Of a DNA stretch of 64,000 bases, positions 50,487-61,419 are shown piece by piece. The stretch comes from Parelaphostrongylus tenuis (taxonomy: Eukaryota > Nematoda > Chromadorea > Rhabditida > Metastrongylidae), in the NCBI GenBank assembly GCA_019055375.1, contig JAHQIW010004750.1:1-64000 (forward strand), read 5' to 3'. The stretch's first letter is position 1; every line of letters begins with the position of its first letter. The translations under genes were made by a program, and so were the position numbers. The notes below the pieces were generated by a model. It was not told where the DNA came from. It saw nothing but the letters and a program-made list of their open reading frames with translations, and did no database searches.

Positions 50487-51202
50487 CATAGGACTGCTGG
50501 TAACCACTCGAAAACTGAGATTCCTGGCTACAGCCCAACGTCGCCGGTTCTTCAAGACAACCTTTTATAGCGCTGTGATATCCACGCAAAAGCAGCGCAA
50601 TTTTCTCGCCGCACAGAGCTCTTTCTTTGGAATATTAGTAATCATAAGATAGCGTAGTATTTCCTGATGCTGATGCTGTGCTTATGTCTTGAAAAGTCCG
50701 TTTCTCTGCAACACAGCAGGTAAATCAAGTTGAGTTCGATGTGTGATAAAGGGCGATCCGAAGCCTATTCACATGGCAGTGGGTGTGGCAGCCACGTGAC
50801 TGCTGATGCAATACTTCTCTACTCGTTCATAAGCTCGAAAAGCGATGATCGTGTCACGTTTTATAGGCCGCTGCAACCAGCGCCCACGTAATCCGCGAGG
50901 GGCGCCGTTCCTCTCACGTGGGAATTCGATCTATTACCAGTTGCGGTGGAGCTTATTTACCTGCTGCGTTTGAGAGAAAGTGTCTTTTCATGATATAAGC
51001 GTAGCGTTGGAATTAAATTCGATTGTGCTACTGAATGATTACTATTAGTCCAAGGAAAGAGCTCTGTCCGGCGAGAAATATGCGCGTCTTAAACCAAAAG
51101 ATCTCCTCCTTTGGCAACGTCAAAATAAGTCTTTTTCGAAAACCGGCGAGATATGGCTTTAGCCTCAAGTCTCAGCTCTCGAATGGTCACTGAAACTCCT
51201 GG
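50487..51202. mobile_element. inverted-repeat element, family M2, with nested palindrome
   Basis: Outer arms GAGATTCCTGGCTACAGCCC / TTTAGCCTCAAGTCTCAGCT with GTCGCCGGTTCTTCAAGA / TCGAAAACCGGCGAG. Inside (about 50690-50985) is a second inverted repeat, CAACACAGCAGGTAAAT / ATTTACCTGCTGCGTTTGAG, holding a CpG-rich block (GAGGGGCGCCGTTCCTCTCA). Confidence 0.75.
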
Positions 51203-51404
51203 AAGAAGTTCCTCTCCAGCGAATAAAATCTGTTTTTTATGTGTTCCCTTCTAATCAGAGAGATCAGAGAGAACCTGAAGATCTATTTCTCGTAATTATG
51301 CTCCGAATAGACGAGTTAATGAGATCTGCAATAGAAGAAAATGCTTCCAGCCGAGGTTAAAGGAAGGTCGGTTCACAAATTATCGCAACATATGGTAAGC
51401 CGAG

Positions 51405-51697
51405 AGCGCATGTGGCGCAGTGGTTAGAGGTGCTCTGCGTCGCACACGAGGTCAGTGGTTTGATCTCGCGCTCATGGCTCACCAAGCCATCCTTCCCTCC
51501 GGGGTCGGTAAATTGGTACCAGACAGGTCTCAGACTTGTCTGGGAGGATAAGCAGCACTGACTCGGTTCAGCGGGAGGCCACCGCGAGTCATTGTAAAGG
51601 CCAGATATGCATTCAATCACCTCAAACGAAGTTAAAAATTGAAGTCGAATGCATGGCGCATCCCTCAGGGATTGATCAACGCCGAGAAGTTTATCCT
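51405..51697 (+). mobile_element. tRNA-derived SINE, family A, near-intact
   Basis: Plus-strand copy with a complete head (A box TGGCGCAGTGG near 51410; B-box region GGTTTGATCTC near 51456, one base off consensus) and a full body with CCGGGGTCGGTAAATTGGTA and GAGGATAAGCAGCACTGACT. Used here with 13425-13712 to define the family. Confidence 0.85.
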
Positions 51698-51719
51698 TTT
51701 TTTATGGTAAGCCGATAAT

Positions 51720-54115
51720 GACACCGGCTGCTGCAACATAGACTGCCCGAACAACTAAATCGGTAATATCATATAAACTTTTTTTTGAGTTAGGTCGAGG
51801 TTGGTATACCCCACTGGAAGCGATGGCTGATATTTTTGCAAATTCAGAGTTGTCAAAGCATAAACATGCGTTAGCATATTATATTTAACCGTTCAATGAA
51901 CATTTTCCAGACCTAATGAGCATCTATTGCAAAAATCAATCTGAATGTTTAGATATTGGAGAAAACTCGCCGCCTGACTCTTTTATGGCTCAAACTAGAA
52001 AACACATCTGAGATGAGTACCCATACCACTTATGATTTTCAAACACTCATTCTTGTAAGTGCTGAGACCGACAATCTGTTAACTTCGGGATCGTTCAATA
52101 TTCACAGGTCTTTTGATTAGCTAAATACGAGGTTGTTACGAACAAATTTTTAAAACATGAAGTTTCGGCAAACGTCGCTTATTTCAAAGCCTAGAAAGAT
52201 TAGGTTGCAATCCAATCAGCCAAACACCTCTATTAATTTAACAGAAATTATTACCTAAACCCATCTTTCGATTGCATTAGGAGGAACTTTTACACATTTT
52301 TATTGCTTTTATGAGTTCTTACTACTGAATTTTCCATATGAAGAGCAATCGCGAAGAGTTAACAGGAACTGCCAGTGCACCTCTTACATCATAACAACAA
52401 TCTTTTATGATGCAATAGATTACGCGTGATAACGAGAGTTTCGTCTCTGCACCTCACCTTTGAGCTCTTGGAAATTTCCAGATTGCTTCGATAACTTACG
52501 CGATGAGATTCCACATTCCTGTGAGAGGATGCAAATCTACTTCGAAGTTTTTCACATCTTCATAGGTTCACTGTTTCGCCGATGTGTTCACACCACATTT
52601 TTTACGAGAGTTCACATGTATTGAAACTCAAATCATGAAATCTCGTCTCTAAACATAGATCACGTAATCCAGTCTTACAAAGACTGCCATGTAATGGCTC
52701 AGAACTAATTGGCGACTTGATAAGTTAGCTGAAATTGCTTTAAATTACGCGAAGTTTTCCAAATTACTGTTTTAAAGGCCTTTTAATAACAACTCTTGGT
52801 TTGCTTGTCATGAACTGTAGTTTCAAAGATATTTTCCCACCTGCGTTTAGCATATTATTGCTTTCGTAATGGGGCCTCACCTTCCTGATTGGCCTGACCG
52901 CAGTGGTTACTCTTTTTGATTTCCAAACACCACAAATCGCGGACATGTTTCAAAAAAAAGGATAAATCTTGAAATAGTTTTGTTTCTTCATGCCGATTTC
53001 AAAGGAAAATCACTCTTTTAATTTATCACAGACAATTTGGTATGAGAGGATAATTAGCAAAGGATTCTTGTAAATCCTGTATGTAAGTGATCGTCCTGTA
53101 TGTAAGGATATCATCGAGTGAGGTTCTTCATTTGAGTGCTGTTTCATAAGAACAAAGTGGACTCGAACGACAACGAAGAGCCGCAACTCAAACTTGAGAC
53201 TGCGAACAATCGGTTTATCAGCTCTGATGAAGCCAAAGACATCGAAACAGTGCCAAGTAAAGACTATTTGTGAACCTTGTGGTAGACCAATCATTCAAAA
53301 ATGTTACATTGATTCAAGGAACAGAAGTTAAAGAAAGGCCTCTGGCAAGCTACACAATTTTATGTCATGCTGACAGAATATGACTGCATGGTGGACGATT
53401 GCTTTTTCACCACACGAATTGTCTGCACATGCACTAACATCTTGATAAGATGTATTGAAAGAAGCACGAAACATACACAAGATATGAAAAGAGCAAGTAC
53501 CTTGTAAACGGAGAAAAAAATCACTTCAGAAGACGTAAATCACATAGTAGAGAAAAGAGGACGGGGCCACAAAAACTTTGCGGGCTGATGTGAAAACTAT
53601 AGATGCAACAATGAGGACTGTAAGAAAATAAGAGCTTCTCAAAAGATTGGGATAAGGCGGCAATGAGAGAACGTAAATATTAATGTGTCATCAAGTTGCG
53701 GACATCAGAGAAGAGACCTTAATAAAATACAGCAAGTCAAGCAAGCAGTGGTGCCCAAAAATAGACAGCTCAAATAATACTGAAAGGATCAAGAGACAGT
53801 CACAGGAGAAATTCTAGCTTTGTTTCTAAGATCTCCAGATCATAAATTCGGAACTAGATCAGTAAAGAAATTTGCAAATAAGTGTTTTACCTTTATAGAC
53901 TCGTCACCAGCACGGTACTTTTTTGTTCAGTCGATGCCTGTAGAGCATATACCTCCTACTTATAAAGAAACGATGCCGAATCATTTAAACTACTGTATGT
54001 CGAGTGGTAATTTTCCGACACTGCAGTGACCGCAGTCGAGCCCTCATGGGTGCTAAAATGAATCACACCTCTACTTTCGACTGCTTATGTAAGCCTAGCT
54101 TGAAAACAATAATAA
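51720..54115. other. no gene recognised
   Basis: AT-rich. Contains a short direct repeat (CCTGTATGTAAG twice near 53078-53106) and an open frame at 53820-54029 without known relatives. Confidence 0.35.
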
Positions 54116-54120
54116 TCTGA

Positions 54121-54294
54121 TAATCTGATAACATGTTTCGAGCCTTTTATGAGGTCTGGCATGGCACTTATCCCCTGCAAGGGATCGGCTGAACCAAAAG
54201 GCACCGTGCTAATGGAAAGGCGAAACAAGTACCTAGTGACTCTACGAGTGCCATATCAGGCTTTATAAAGGGCACAAAACATGTCATCAGATTA
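54121..54294. mobile_element. inverted-repeat element, family M4, short form
   Basis: TAATCTGATAACATGTTTCG and CAAAACATGTCATCAGATTA ends; inner GAGGTCTGGCATGGCACTTA and GTGCCATATCAGGC. Much shorter than the two other copies: an internal deletion derivative. Confidence 0.75.
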
Positions 54295-54299
54295 TAATA

Positions 54300-56230
54300 T
54301 TATTATTGCCTTTGATAAGGTCGATATAAACAATTGAAAACTTTGTGTTCTACAAATATACAGAGACTGATCTCCAAAATGCTTAATTCGCTTTGTTGTT
54401 TCTATATTGTAGGTGATTTCGGCTTTTAGTGGAAGAAATTGCTAATCTTATGAATAATTCTGGAAATCGAGTTACACAATCCTTTTTGGAATTCTAAGGC
54501 TCCATCACAATATTCCTCAACCTTCAGGAAATTAATGGGTCAACTCTTAGGTAGGCTTTTGATTGAAAATGGGTCTTTCAGAGCTTGCTCAACTCTCTCA
54601 GGGATGAACGCTGCTAAAAATCACATTTCAGAGTCATAAAAAACCTCTGATCACAAGTTGATATTATGGGGGCATCCGTCCAAGAAATGGTGATTACGCA
54701 AAATTACCTGCTATCAACACAACGTCTTCTCATCGCTCCTATAGAAAAGGGTTCAATGTGAGGCGTATGGCCCTGATTGAAGCGGGCGATACCGTCAGGA
54801 CGTATGCAAGCCGCTGACTTATTAATCTCAAAAAGCCCTCAAATATTCTCGCAGACTAATGTAGTAGAAACTTGGATGGCTTTTTTATTACAGTAGAAAA
54901 CTCACTACACATAATAGTGGGAAAAAGCAATAATGTGACAAATTTTCTTGGCTGAGTGGTAATAAGGTCATTAACACAAGGTGTGCAAAATAAAGAACAG
55001 CGAGGGTAAAGAGCCAGAAAAGTGTTCAACAATTCGACATGGGGAAAGTTTTAAATTTCTCAAGATAATCGCATGAAAGTTGCAAACATTTACTAGCTTT
55101 GTGAAACGGTTGCGAAACGGTAAGGTTGAAGGCTATGATGTGACTGAAGCTTACCCTCTAAATTTATTGAATTTCGTACTACTGGAATTATGATATTTGG
55201 ATAAATAAACTGTGCGAAAGAAAACCAAGCAAACAGATAAACAGAATGAGCATGGAATCAAGTAAGAAGGTAGTTAAATTGGAAAAGAATACTAGAAAAG
55301 ATATAGCTTTACGGTGGCTCCTATTTTCCCAGTCGGTTCAGTCAGCTCAAAAGACACACACCTTGAATAAGCTCATTTTAATGTCTTCAAAAATGCTGGT
55401 AATGGATACCTAAAAAAGCTTTCATGTACGGTTGGAGACGGCCACGAATCTCTTGGATAATGAGTTGCAGAGACAATTACGCGTTGTAATTCATGCTCTC
55501 GAATGTCCGCATTATAACTAATTTTTTTCACATGATCCGACATTTCATCCCTGAATCTCACACTCTCTGTTTCAGTTTGCTCCCTTACATTCAATATCAA
55601 CGATGGTTATTGAACTATACGTGGGTGACTTCGGCTGATTCCTGAAAAGAGTCTTTTTTTCAAAATGTCGCTGATTGCTGGAAATTTTCTCGGAATAATA
55701 TGGTATAACTACTAGGTATTCGCAGAATTTTGCGATATGAATTTGTTAGTTTTTGTGAATTCCAGGAAGCTTTCCAAACGAGTTTGATAGCAGCTTTCAA
55801 GATCTCACAGGCTTGCACTAATCCTGGCCAGTAGACCATGCCTTCAGTCCAAAATTCTCAGTTATCTTTTGCCAACGTCTTAAACCCTAGCTTAGAATTT
55901 CAAGGAGAACTATGCAAAACAAATCAAGAACTTAAGCATCTTCATGAAAAACAATTCCAAATAACTAAAAAAAGTGCTAACCCCTGCAGCAGACGGTTCA
56001 TCCAAATAACTCAATACCATTTTGGCATATTATTGCACCACATTACTTTGATGCTTAGATGACCGTTCTTCAAAACAGCACAGATCTCAACACTCTTTTC
56101 ATTCCTTGCACTTTTTTATTAGTGGTGATTTGATTTAAGCTCAATCCGAAACTCATATGTTATGACATCTCAAGTCACGAAAAAGTGAGGACTATAGACT
56201 TGGTGAAGGAAGAGTTAAATGACATAGCAT
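54300..56230. other. no gene recognised; weak coding hints
   Basis: Open frames 55373-55600 (minus, REQTETESVRFRDEMSDHVK) and 55838-56062 (plus, GELCKTNQELKHLHEKQFQI) have charged, helix-like composition. I could not connect either to splice partners. Confidence 0.3.
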
Positions 56231-56422
56231 ATTTGTGAGAAAAATATTATTCATTTTAAACGCCAACTTTCCTTCAACTGCACTATCAATCAACAGTGCC
56301 TTCTATAATTTAGCTGAAGCAGGAGGTGTACAAGTGAATATTACTTGGTTAACCGCCGGAGCCGATGATTCGAGTCGATTGTTCAGTATTTATAATCGAA
56401 TGTCATCAATAATAGCGTAGGA

Positions 56423-56543
56423 AGAGCGATGTGCAAAAATGGGAGTCAGTCAGTGTAACGGATGGAGCACGTATTCCTGGAAAGAGTGAGGTGCGGGTTC
56501 TAGTCCCGCCTGACGCGATAGTTGTGCACATCACTCTACATCA
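56423..56543 (+). mobile_element. single TIR element with tRNA-like core (family B), best example
   Basis: About 120 bases. Outer inverted ends AGAGCGATGTGCAAAA and TTGTGCACATCACTCT enclose a plus-strand tRNA-like unit: A box near CAGTGTAACGGATGG, and a T arm with five pairs and a seven-base loop (GCGGG TTCTAGT CCCGC), ending CTGACGC. Confidence 0.7.
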
Positions 56544-56616
56544 GTGGATGCCATTAATAGTTATTGAGTTGTCTTAGGAATTTTTTCGCATCTCAATATT
56601 TACGTCGATTCAGTTG

Positions 56617-56739
56617 TTGCACACTTGAAGAGACCAATTATTCAACAATATAATCAACATCATGATCGACAACCATTTGCTCGGCAAAGATTGGATGCTC
56701 TCCTCGCAGAAAGAATGAGGTTGTTATTAGAGAAATAGG
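56617..56739 (+). CDS. possible terminal exon of an unidentified gene
   Basis: After a good acceptor (TCGATTCAG) a frame of about 40 codons reads VAHLKRPIIQQYNQHHDRQP then FARQRLDALLAERMRLLLEK and a TAG stop. The peptide is strongly helical and charged, with no sign of repeat origin. An upstream open stretch at 56235-56420 (FPSTALSINSAFYNLAEAGG) could belong to the same gene, but a family B element lies between them and I could not join them. No family recognised. It could equally be a decayed gene end. Confidence 0.35.
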
Positions 56740-56769
56740 TAAAGTCACTTTTGAGCTGGTTGTGTCTTT

Positions 56770-56965
56770 TGATTTTTACTCTTGCAGATGTTTCTTCATG
56801 GCACGGGAGAGATGATAATTCGAAGGAGTACTATCAGAGCTATACGTTGGATGTGGTGTACTGGTCGAGCTCGGTTTTTCGAAAATATGGCGAGCCGACT
56901 TTGCTGCGTGAAGTCAAGCGTTGAAATGGAGAACGGCAAACACTGGGTTGTATAGGATGTCTCTC
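56770..56965 (-). pseudogene. mariner transposase C-terminal fragment
   Basis: Minus strand reads FAVLHFNA-stop-LHAAKSARHIFEK then TPHPTYSSDSTPSNYHLSRA-MKKHLQ. This matches the mariner end L-H-D-N-A-R-P-H ... PHPPYSPDLAPSDYHLF, with catalytic Asp positions changed (HDNA to HFNA; SPDLAP to SSDSTP). A stop codon is present. The plus-strand open frame here is its shadow. Confidence 0.75.
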
Positions 56966-57429
56966 ACAGACTGTTGCGGCCTGCTACGACTTTCAGAGTT
57001 ATTTCCCAAAGAAGTCGGCACTGGATGCCTTATTATTATCGAGTAGTTTTCACATTTTTACACTTCACATTATTTTTCATTTTTCTCTACACGCGCCATC
57101 ACAATTTACTGTTCGGGTTCCAGTAATTTTTTGCATTCAATTGATCTCTTCGTGTTTACCTTCTACAAAGGTCTCCGAATACTTTGAGTACTGCTTCGAC
57201 TGATGCTTAAAAATTCCGCTTTTTTCATGAAAATCTGCTCGAGACGAATCATGGTTGTAGCCATATTAAGGCATTCCTAATGTGTCCATTGATGGATTAC
57301 AAGGGAGCGCTGATGGAACGGATCGAATCGATGCCTTGCTCAATACTTTGCTTCATGATACATTGTGTCACTAACCGCTTCGTCAGTGTGCCCTCGTACG
57401 AACAACATCTGAAGTATTAACAAGGAGTT

Positions 57430-57615
57430 CTTTCATGATCTCCAAAATCGATAATCCAAAGGGTATCTTGGGACGGGTTTCTGCACTTTTAAAGTACGGG
57501 ACGCGGTCCTCGAAAACGTAATTCAAAATGCCGTCACCATTTGCGAAGAAGCAAATGGAAAGATTATTACTTTTGTGGATGTCGTTCACACAAAACTTCG
57601 TCAAGTATCAATACT
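57430..57615 (+). pseudogene. histone H4-like pseudogene fragment
   Basis: Two plus-strand frames joined by a one-base shift near 57500: GRVSALLKYGTR resembles the H4 stretch KRISGLIYEETR, and AVLENVIQNAVTICEEANGK then IITFVDVVHTKLRQV resembles [33 protein letters not shown]. About half the positions in the second block agree. The N-terminal tail and the GRTLYGFGG end are missing. Possibly a relic of a divergent H4-fold gene. Confidence 0.6.
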
Positions 57616-57769
57616 CACCTGCTTACTTGTATACTTAGACGGTCAGTCTTCTCGAAATGTGCGGGGCTCAGAAAATCTTCCATACATGTCGTCTTCCGAT
57701 GGCGGCCGGCGCGAGTTTCACACCGTGATCTGAGAAACACTCACATCTGCGACTACAGCTGATTTTTTT

Positions 57770-60310
57770 TGTGAACCACGTCCGTCCAGCGCGCGGGTGG
57801 TGGTCCTCGGGGACGGGTGTATGCTCGTGGATTCCACTCTTCACTTAATTTCTTCCATCTTTCGTCTGATCTTATTTCTATATGACCGATACATCTGTGT
57901 TTCGCTATCGATGCATCATCTTTTGGGTAAAGGAAATGTGATAGGTTTTAGAGATCTGAGCTGCTCGAGCCGGCTAGATGTTGCGAGTGCCGACTGGTTT
58001 TGAACCAGTCAATATCAACTATTGGAAAAAAACTGTTTTCTTGACATCGGCTGGTTACTCTTACTGATTATTTATCAAGCATATAACTAACATACCTTTC
58101 GTTTCAAATGTTTTCTTAAGACCACAGCTCAAATTTCAATATGCGTGATTATCATTTTTTGAGCCAGGCATGTCAGTGGTCTATAAAAGAGGGCTGACTT
58201 ACAGAGCCCGATACAGGATTGGCAAAAGACGAGAAGAGGTAACTGCCCGACTGACGAGATCGCAAGATCGAAACACGTGTATCGGGCTCTATGAGCCAGC
58301 CCTCTTTAATAGACCACTGACATGCGTGGCTCAAAATGGATATTAGACATGTAACTAACGGTCAGACGTTTTCGTTGATGCAGTAATTCAATCATTTAGA
58401 TCACCCCTCGACCAGTATGCAGATTCCAGTACTTTTCCCATTCGTTCTGTCCTCTGCCAATCTTTATCATTTGAGGTGGTCCTGTCCGTTCTTTGTTTAA
58501 GCAGCAGCTTGACTATGTGTCGTCTGATTTCCTCATCGAATGGTGAGATGCTAATCAATTACGGTCTTGCCTATGCTTAGAAACAACGGGCAGCGTTTAA
58601 TTTATTCGACACAGACAGCTGGTGGTCCTGAGAATCGGATGAGAATTCGTTGCTCTGTGATTAGGATTTCCTTAGTAAAATAACAAAATTTCGCGATTAG
58701 TCAATCAGTTGATTAGTGGAATTTCCTCAGGAACATTTACAGATGCTATGGCATTAGCGATCAAAGTCATACATTCTTAAGGAAGAGCCAAATTTACGCA
58801 AAAATCCGAATGCTAGATAATGGGTACAAGGAAGTTCAACGAATGAAGGAAGTGTTGGAATGGTTACATTTTTTGACCTCAGGTCTTTTAAAGTAAACTA
58901 ACTAATAATGATATTGGTGTTGTGTTACTACAACCCGCGCAACAAGCACAACAACCCACAACACTTATCGCTGCGTCTCAGAAAAGAACAGATATAAAAT
59001 TTTTGCTCTCGAGAAAATAAGAGCCTCATCTCATCTAAACCAGGGTTTTTTGCAGCCAACTTTAATAAGGGTTGTGTTTGTCGGAAACAAACAAAAACTC
59101 TGAAAAGAAGAAGAAGAAGAAGGAATTTAACTGTTGCTTAGTTTGAGGAGATATTAGCTGCGACCCTCCACTCTAAGATTTTAACTGCTAAAGACACTGC
59201 AATAACACGAATATCTGGGATATCTTTATCGGAATTCTCCTCCAGGCAACTAGATGTGGTGGAAAATCCCGTATCCAAAATTTTGTTGACCTTGATTCAA
59301 ATAGTAGCTATGCAACTTTTTTGTTTACGCGAGCCGATGTTGAAGAGATAGCGGTTGCGGTACTGCGAAGAAATAGGAAACAAAACCGAGGAAACTGCAC
59401 TTTTCTCGAGTAAACATCTGTGGTTTCCCTGTTCGTGACACGAGATCAGTGACGTAAGCAGACCAAGCAACTAGCGAAAACAACAGCCCATGAAAAATCA
59501 ACCCCCAAGGAACGCTTATACAGACCGATGCGCGCAGAGCAAAATACGCGATTTTCGCTGCTTGATTGAGGTTTTTTCGCCGTTTTGCGGAAATTTTTGG
59601 AATTCTCGTATTATTTTAATAGAAAAAGGTTTTCCCCTTTCGCTCATGTAGTTTTGGTTTAGATATATTCGTCCTGTATGGAGAAAAATGTTGATTTATT
59701 ACGGAATTACGCTGAAACTGTAGCGAATTGTATGGGGAACATCACAATAGAAAAACCTCTAGTTTTGATCAATCATAGTTTTATACAAGTTACAAGAGCC
59801 ATCGAAGTGAATAAAAATTTGAAAACAATGAGTGATTTAAGATAAATATGATAATGCATGCTGTATTCAATACTAGTTCATCGATAACTCTTACTATAAC
59901 TAAGTTTATATCAATGATTCGTTTGCTTCCAATTCTTCAGAGCAGAGGAAGGTGAGAAAAGGTTGAGTACTTATGGATAGTAGAAGAATTTTGGTTGATA
60001 AGGGACAGCTGTGTTTGAATAAAAGGCTCAGTACATCGGAATTATGCAAACTAGTGGTCAGAAATATGTGTCTCCAAAGAAGTATTTTCGATGCTTTTCT
60101 CTCATCCGTACTCATATTCAAAGGAAATATTCTCTATTCCTTTTCGAGACTTTAGTAATTAATCGACAGCTTGAATATCGAGAATCTCAAGGGTGTGTCT
60201 TATTTCAAATGGTTCCCATACTATGCTGTGAAGGTGAAGTAAAATCTTCGATACTTATGTGTTGAACGACGACAACTTTCTAAGTCCATCTCAACGGCTG
60301 GTCAGTATCT
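57770..60310. other. no gene recognised apart from the M3 element
   Basis: Besides the M3 copy (58155-58336) only a GAA triplet run near 59108-59122 stands out. Confidence 0.4.
58155..58336. mobile_element. inverted-repeat element, family M3, short form
   Basis: TTTTTGAGCCAGGCATGTCA and TGACATGCGTGGCTCAAAAT ends, GTCTATAAAAGAGGGCTG / AGCCCTCTTTAATAGAC inside. Well preserved. Confidence 0.85.
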
Positions 60311-60316
60311 TTTCTT

Positions 60317-61070
60317 AGAAATATTAGTAATCATTAGAAAGCCCAAATCTGTAGCTATAACAGAGCATTGCTGATTTTCAGATTACCCCTTTATATCGCT
60401 GTAGCATACAGAATAAAATACTTCATTTCTCATTCGCTTTTAGCCTTCATTTTTGCAACGCGTATAAATCGCTGGAAGCACGAAAGCATATCAGCGTGTA
60501 GACAATTTTCCGTAGCATCAGAATTCAAGTTTTTAAGAGAAGGTGCCGTCGCTGAGGTGGAAAATGCCAAATTGCATAACAATACTTCAAACGCGATCAG
60601 TCGTTTCGCCCCGACCCCGTTTCCTCCGCTCCGTGAGTTGTTCAGCAAGCAAAGTCGCCGAAAAGCTTCATAGCTGAGTAATATGTGAAAGCCAGTCAAG
60701 CGAACAGAGTCACATTGTTAGTAGATAATCGCTTGATTTATCTCGTAATTCGACAGTGATCTAACGCATCATGTGTTAAATCGGCGGTAACTATTGTTAT
60801 TTTATTGAGAATCTTTTTTACCGCATCGACAGAAACTTTAAATAAAAACGCATGATTTTCACACAGCGGAAAAATTCTGTACATGTTGACATGTCTTTTG
60901 TGCTTCTGGCAAATTATTCTCGTAGTTAAAATGAAGGCGAAATGCGAGTGAGAATAAATTTTTTTTGAATGCTACAGGGTCATAAAAGGGTGTAGGGTGT
61001 TCTAGCAAACCGGCGACGTATAGTTGTAGGCACAGATTTAAGCTTTCGAACAACTATAAACACTCCTATG
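60317..61070. mobile_element. inverted-repeat element, family M2
   Basis: ATATTAGTAATCATTAGAAA and AACTATAAACACTCCTATG ends, GCAAACCGGCGACGTATAGT inside; interior homologous to 48620-49232. Open frames within have no recognisable product. Confidence 0.75.
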
Positions 61071-61249
61071 AAAATTGCCTGTTCAAACGAATGAAAGTGG
61101 GTTATATCAGTTTGAACGGGTCTATGAAAAGCGGTCGATAGAAGAGGTTTAATTCATTATAACAGCTACGTACTCGACTGCCGGTCACCACAATGTCGGG
61201 TAAGTGCATAACCTGACTTAGGGTGAATTTTTACTCGGCGTCAATTCTT

Positions 61250-61365
61250 TTAAAGGATTATTTAACCTCAGGGGATTGGCTGAACCGAGGGAGGGTGGTA
61301 GTGATAAGTCTCAATAGGACGAAACAGGCGCCTGCATACCACGAGATCTATCAGCTTAAAACATG
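61250..61365. mobile_element. possible M4 internal fragment
   Basis: GGGGATTGGCTGAACCGAGG and GGACGAAACAGGCGCCTGCA match internal phrases of family M4, without terminal repeats. Confidence 0.4.
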
Positions 61366-61419
61366 TAATATCCTTATCAGAATGAGAGTGAGTTAGAAAT
61401 TTGTCACCGCTTAACATAC

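Noticed and set aside
56789..56956. Plus-strand frame starting MFLHGTGEM after a good acceptor-like CTTGCAG
   Set aside because: The opposite strand shows mariner transposase words (TPHPTYSSD, NYHL), so this frame is its antisense.
57383..57604. Minus-strand frame over the H4-like region
   Set aside because: The plus-strand reading resembles a histone fold; the minus frame resembles nothing I recognise.
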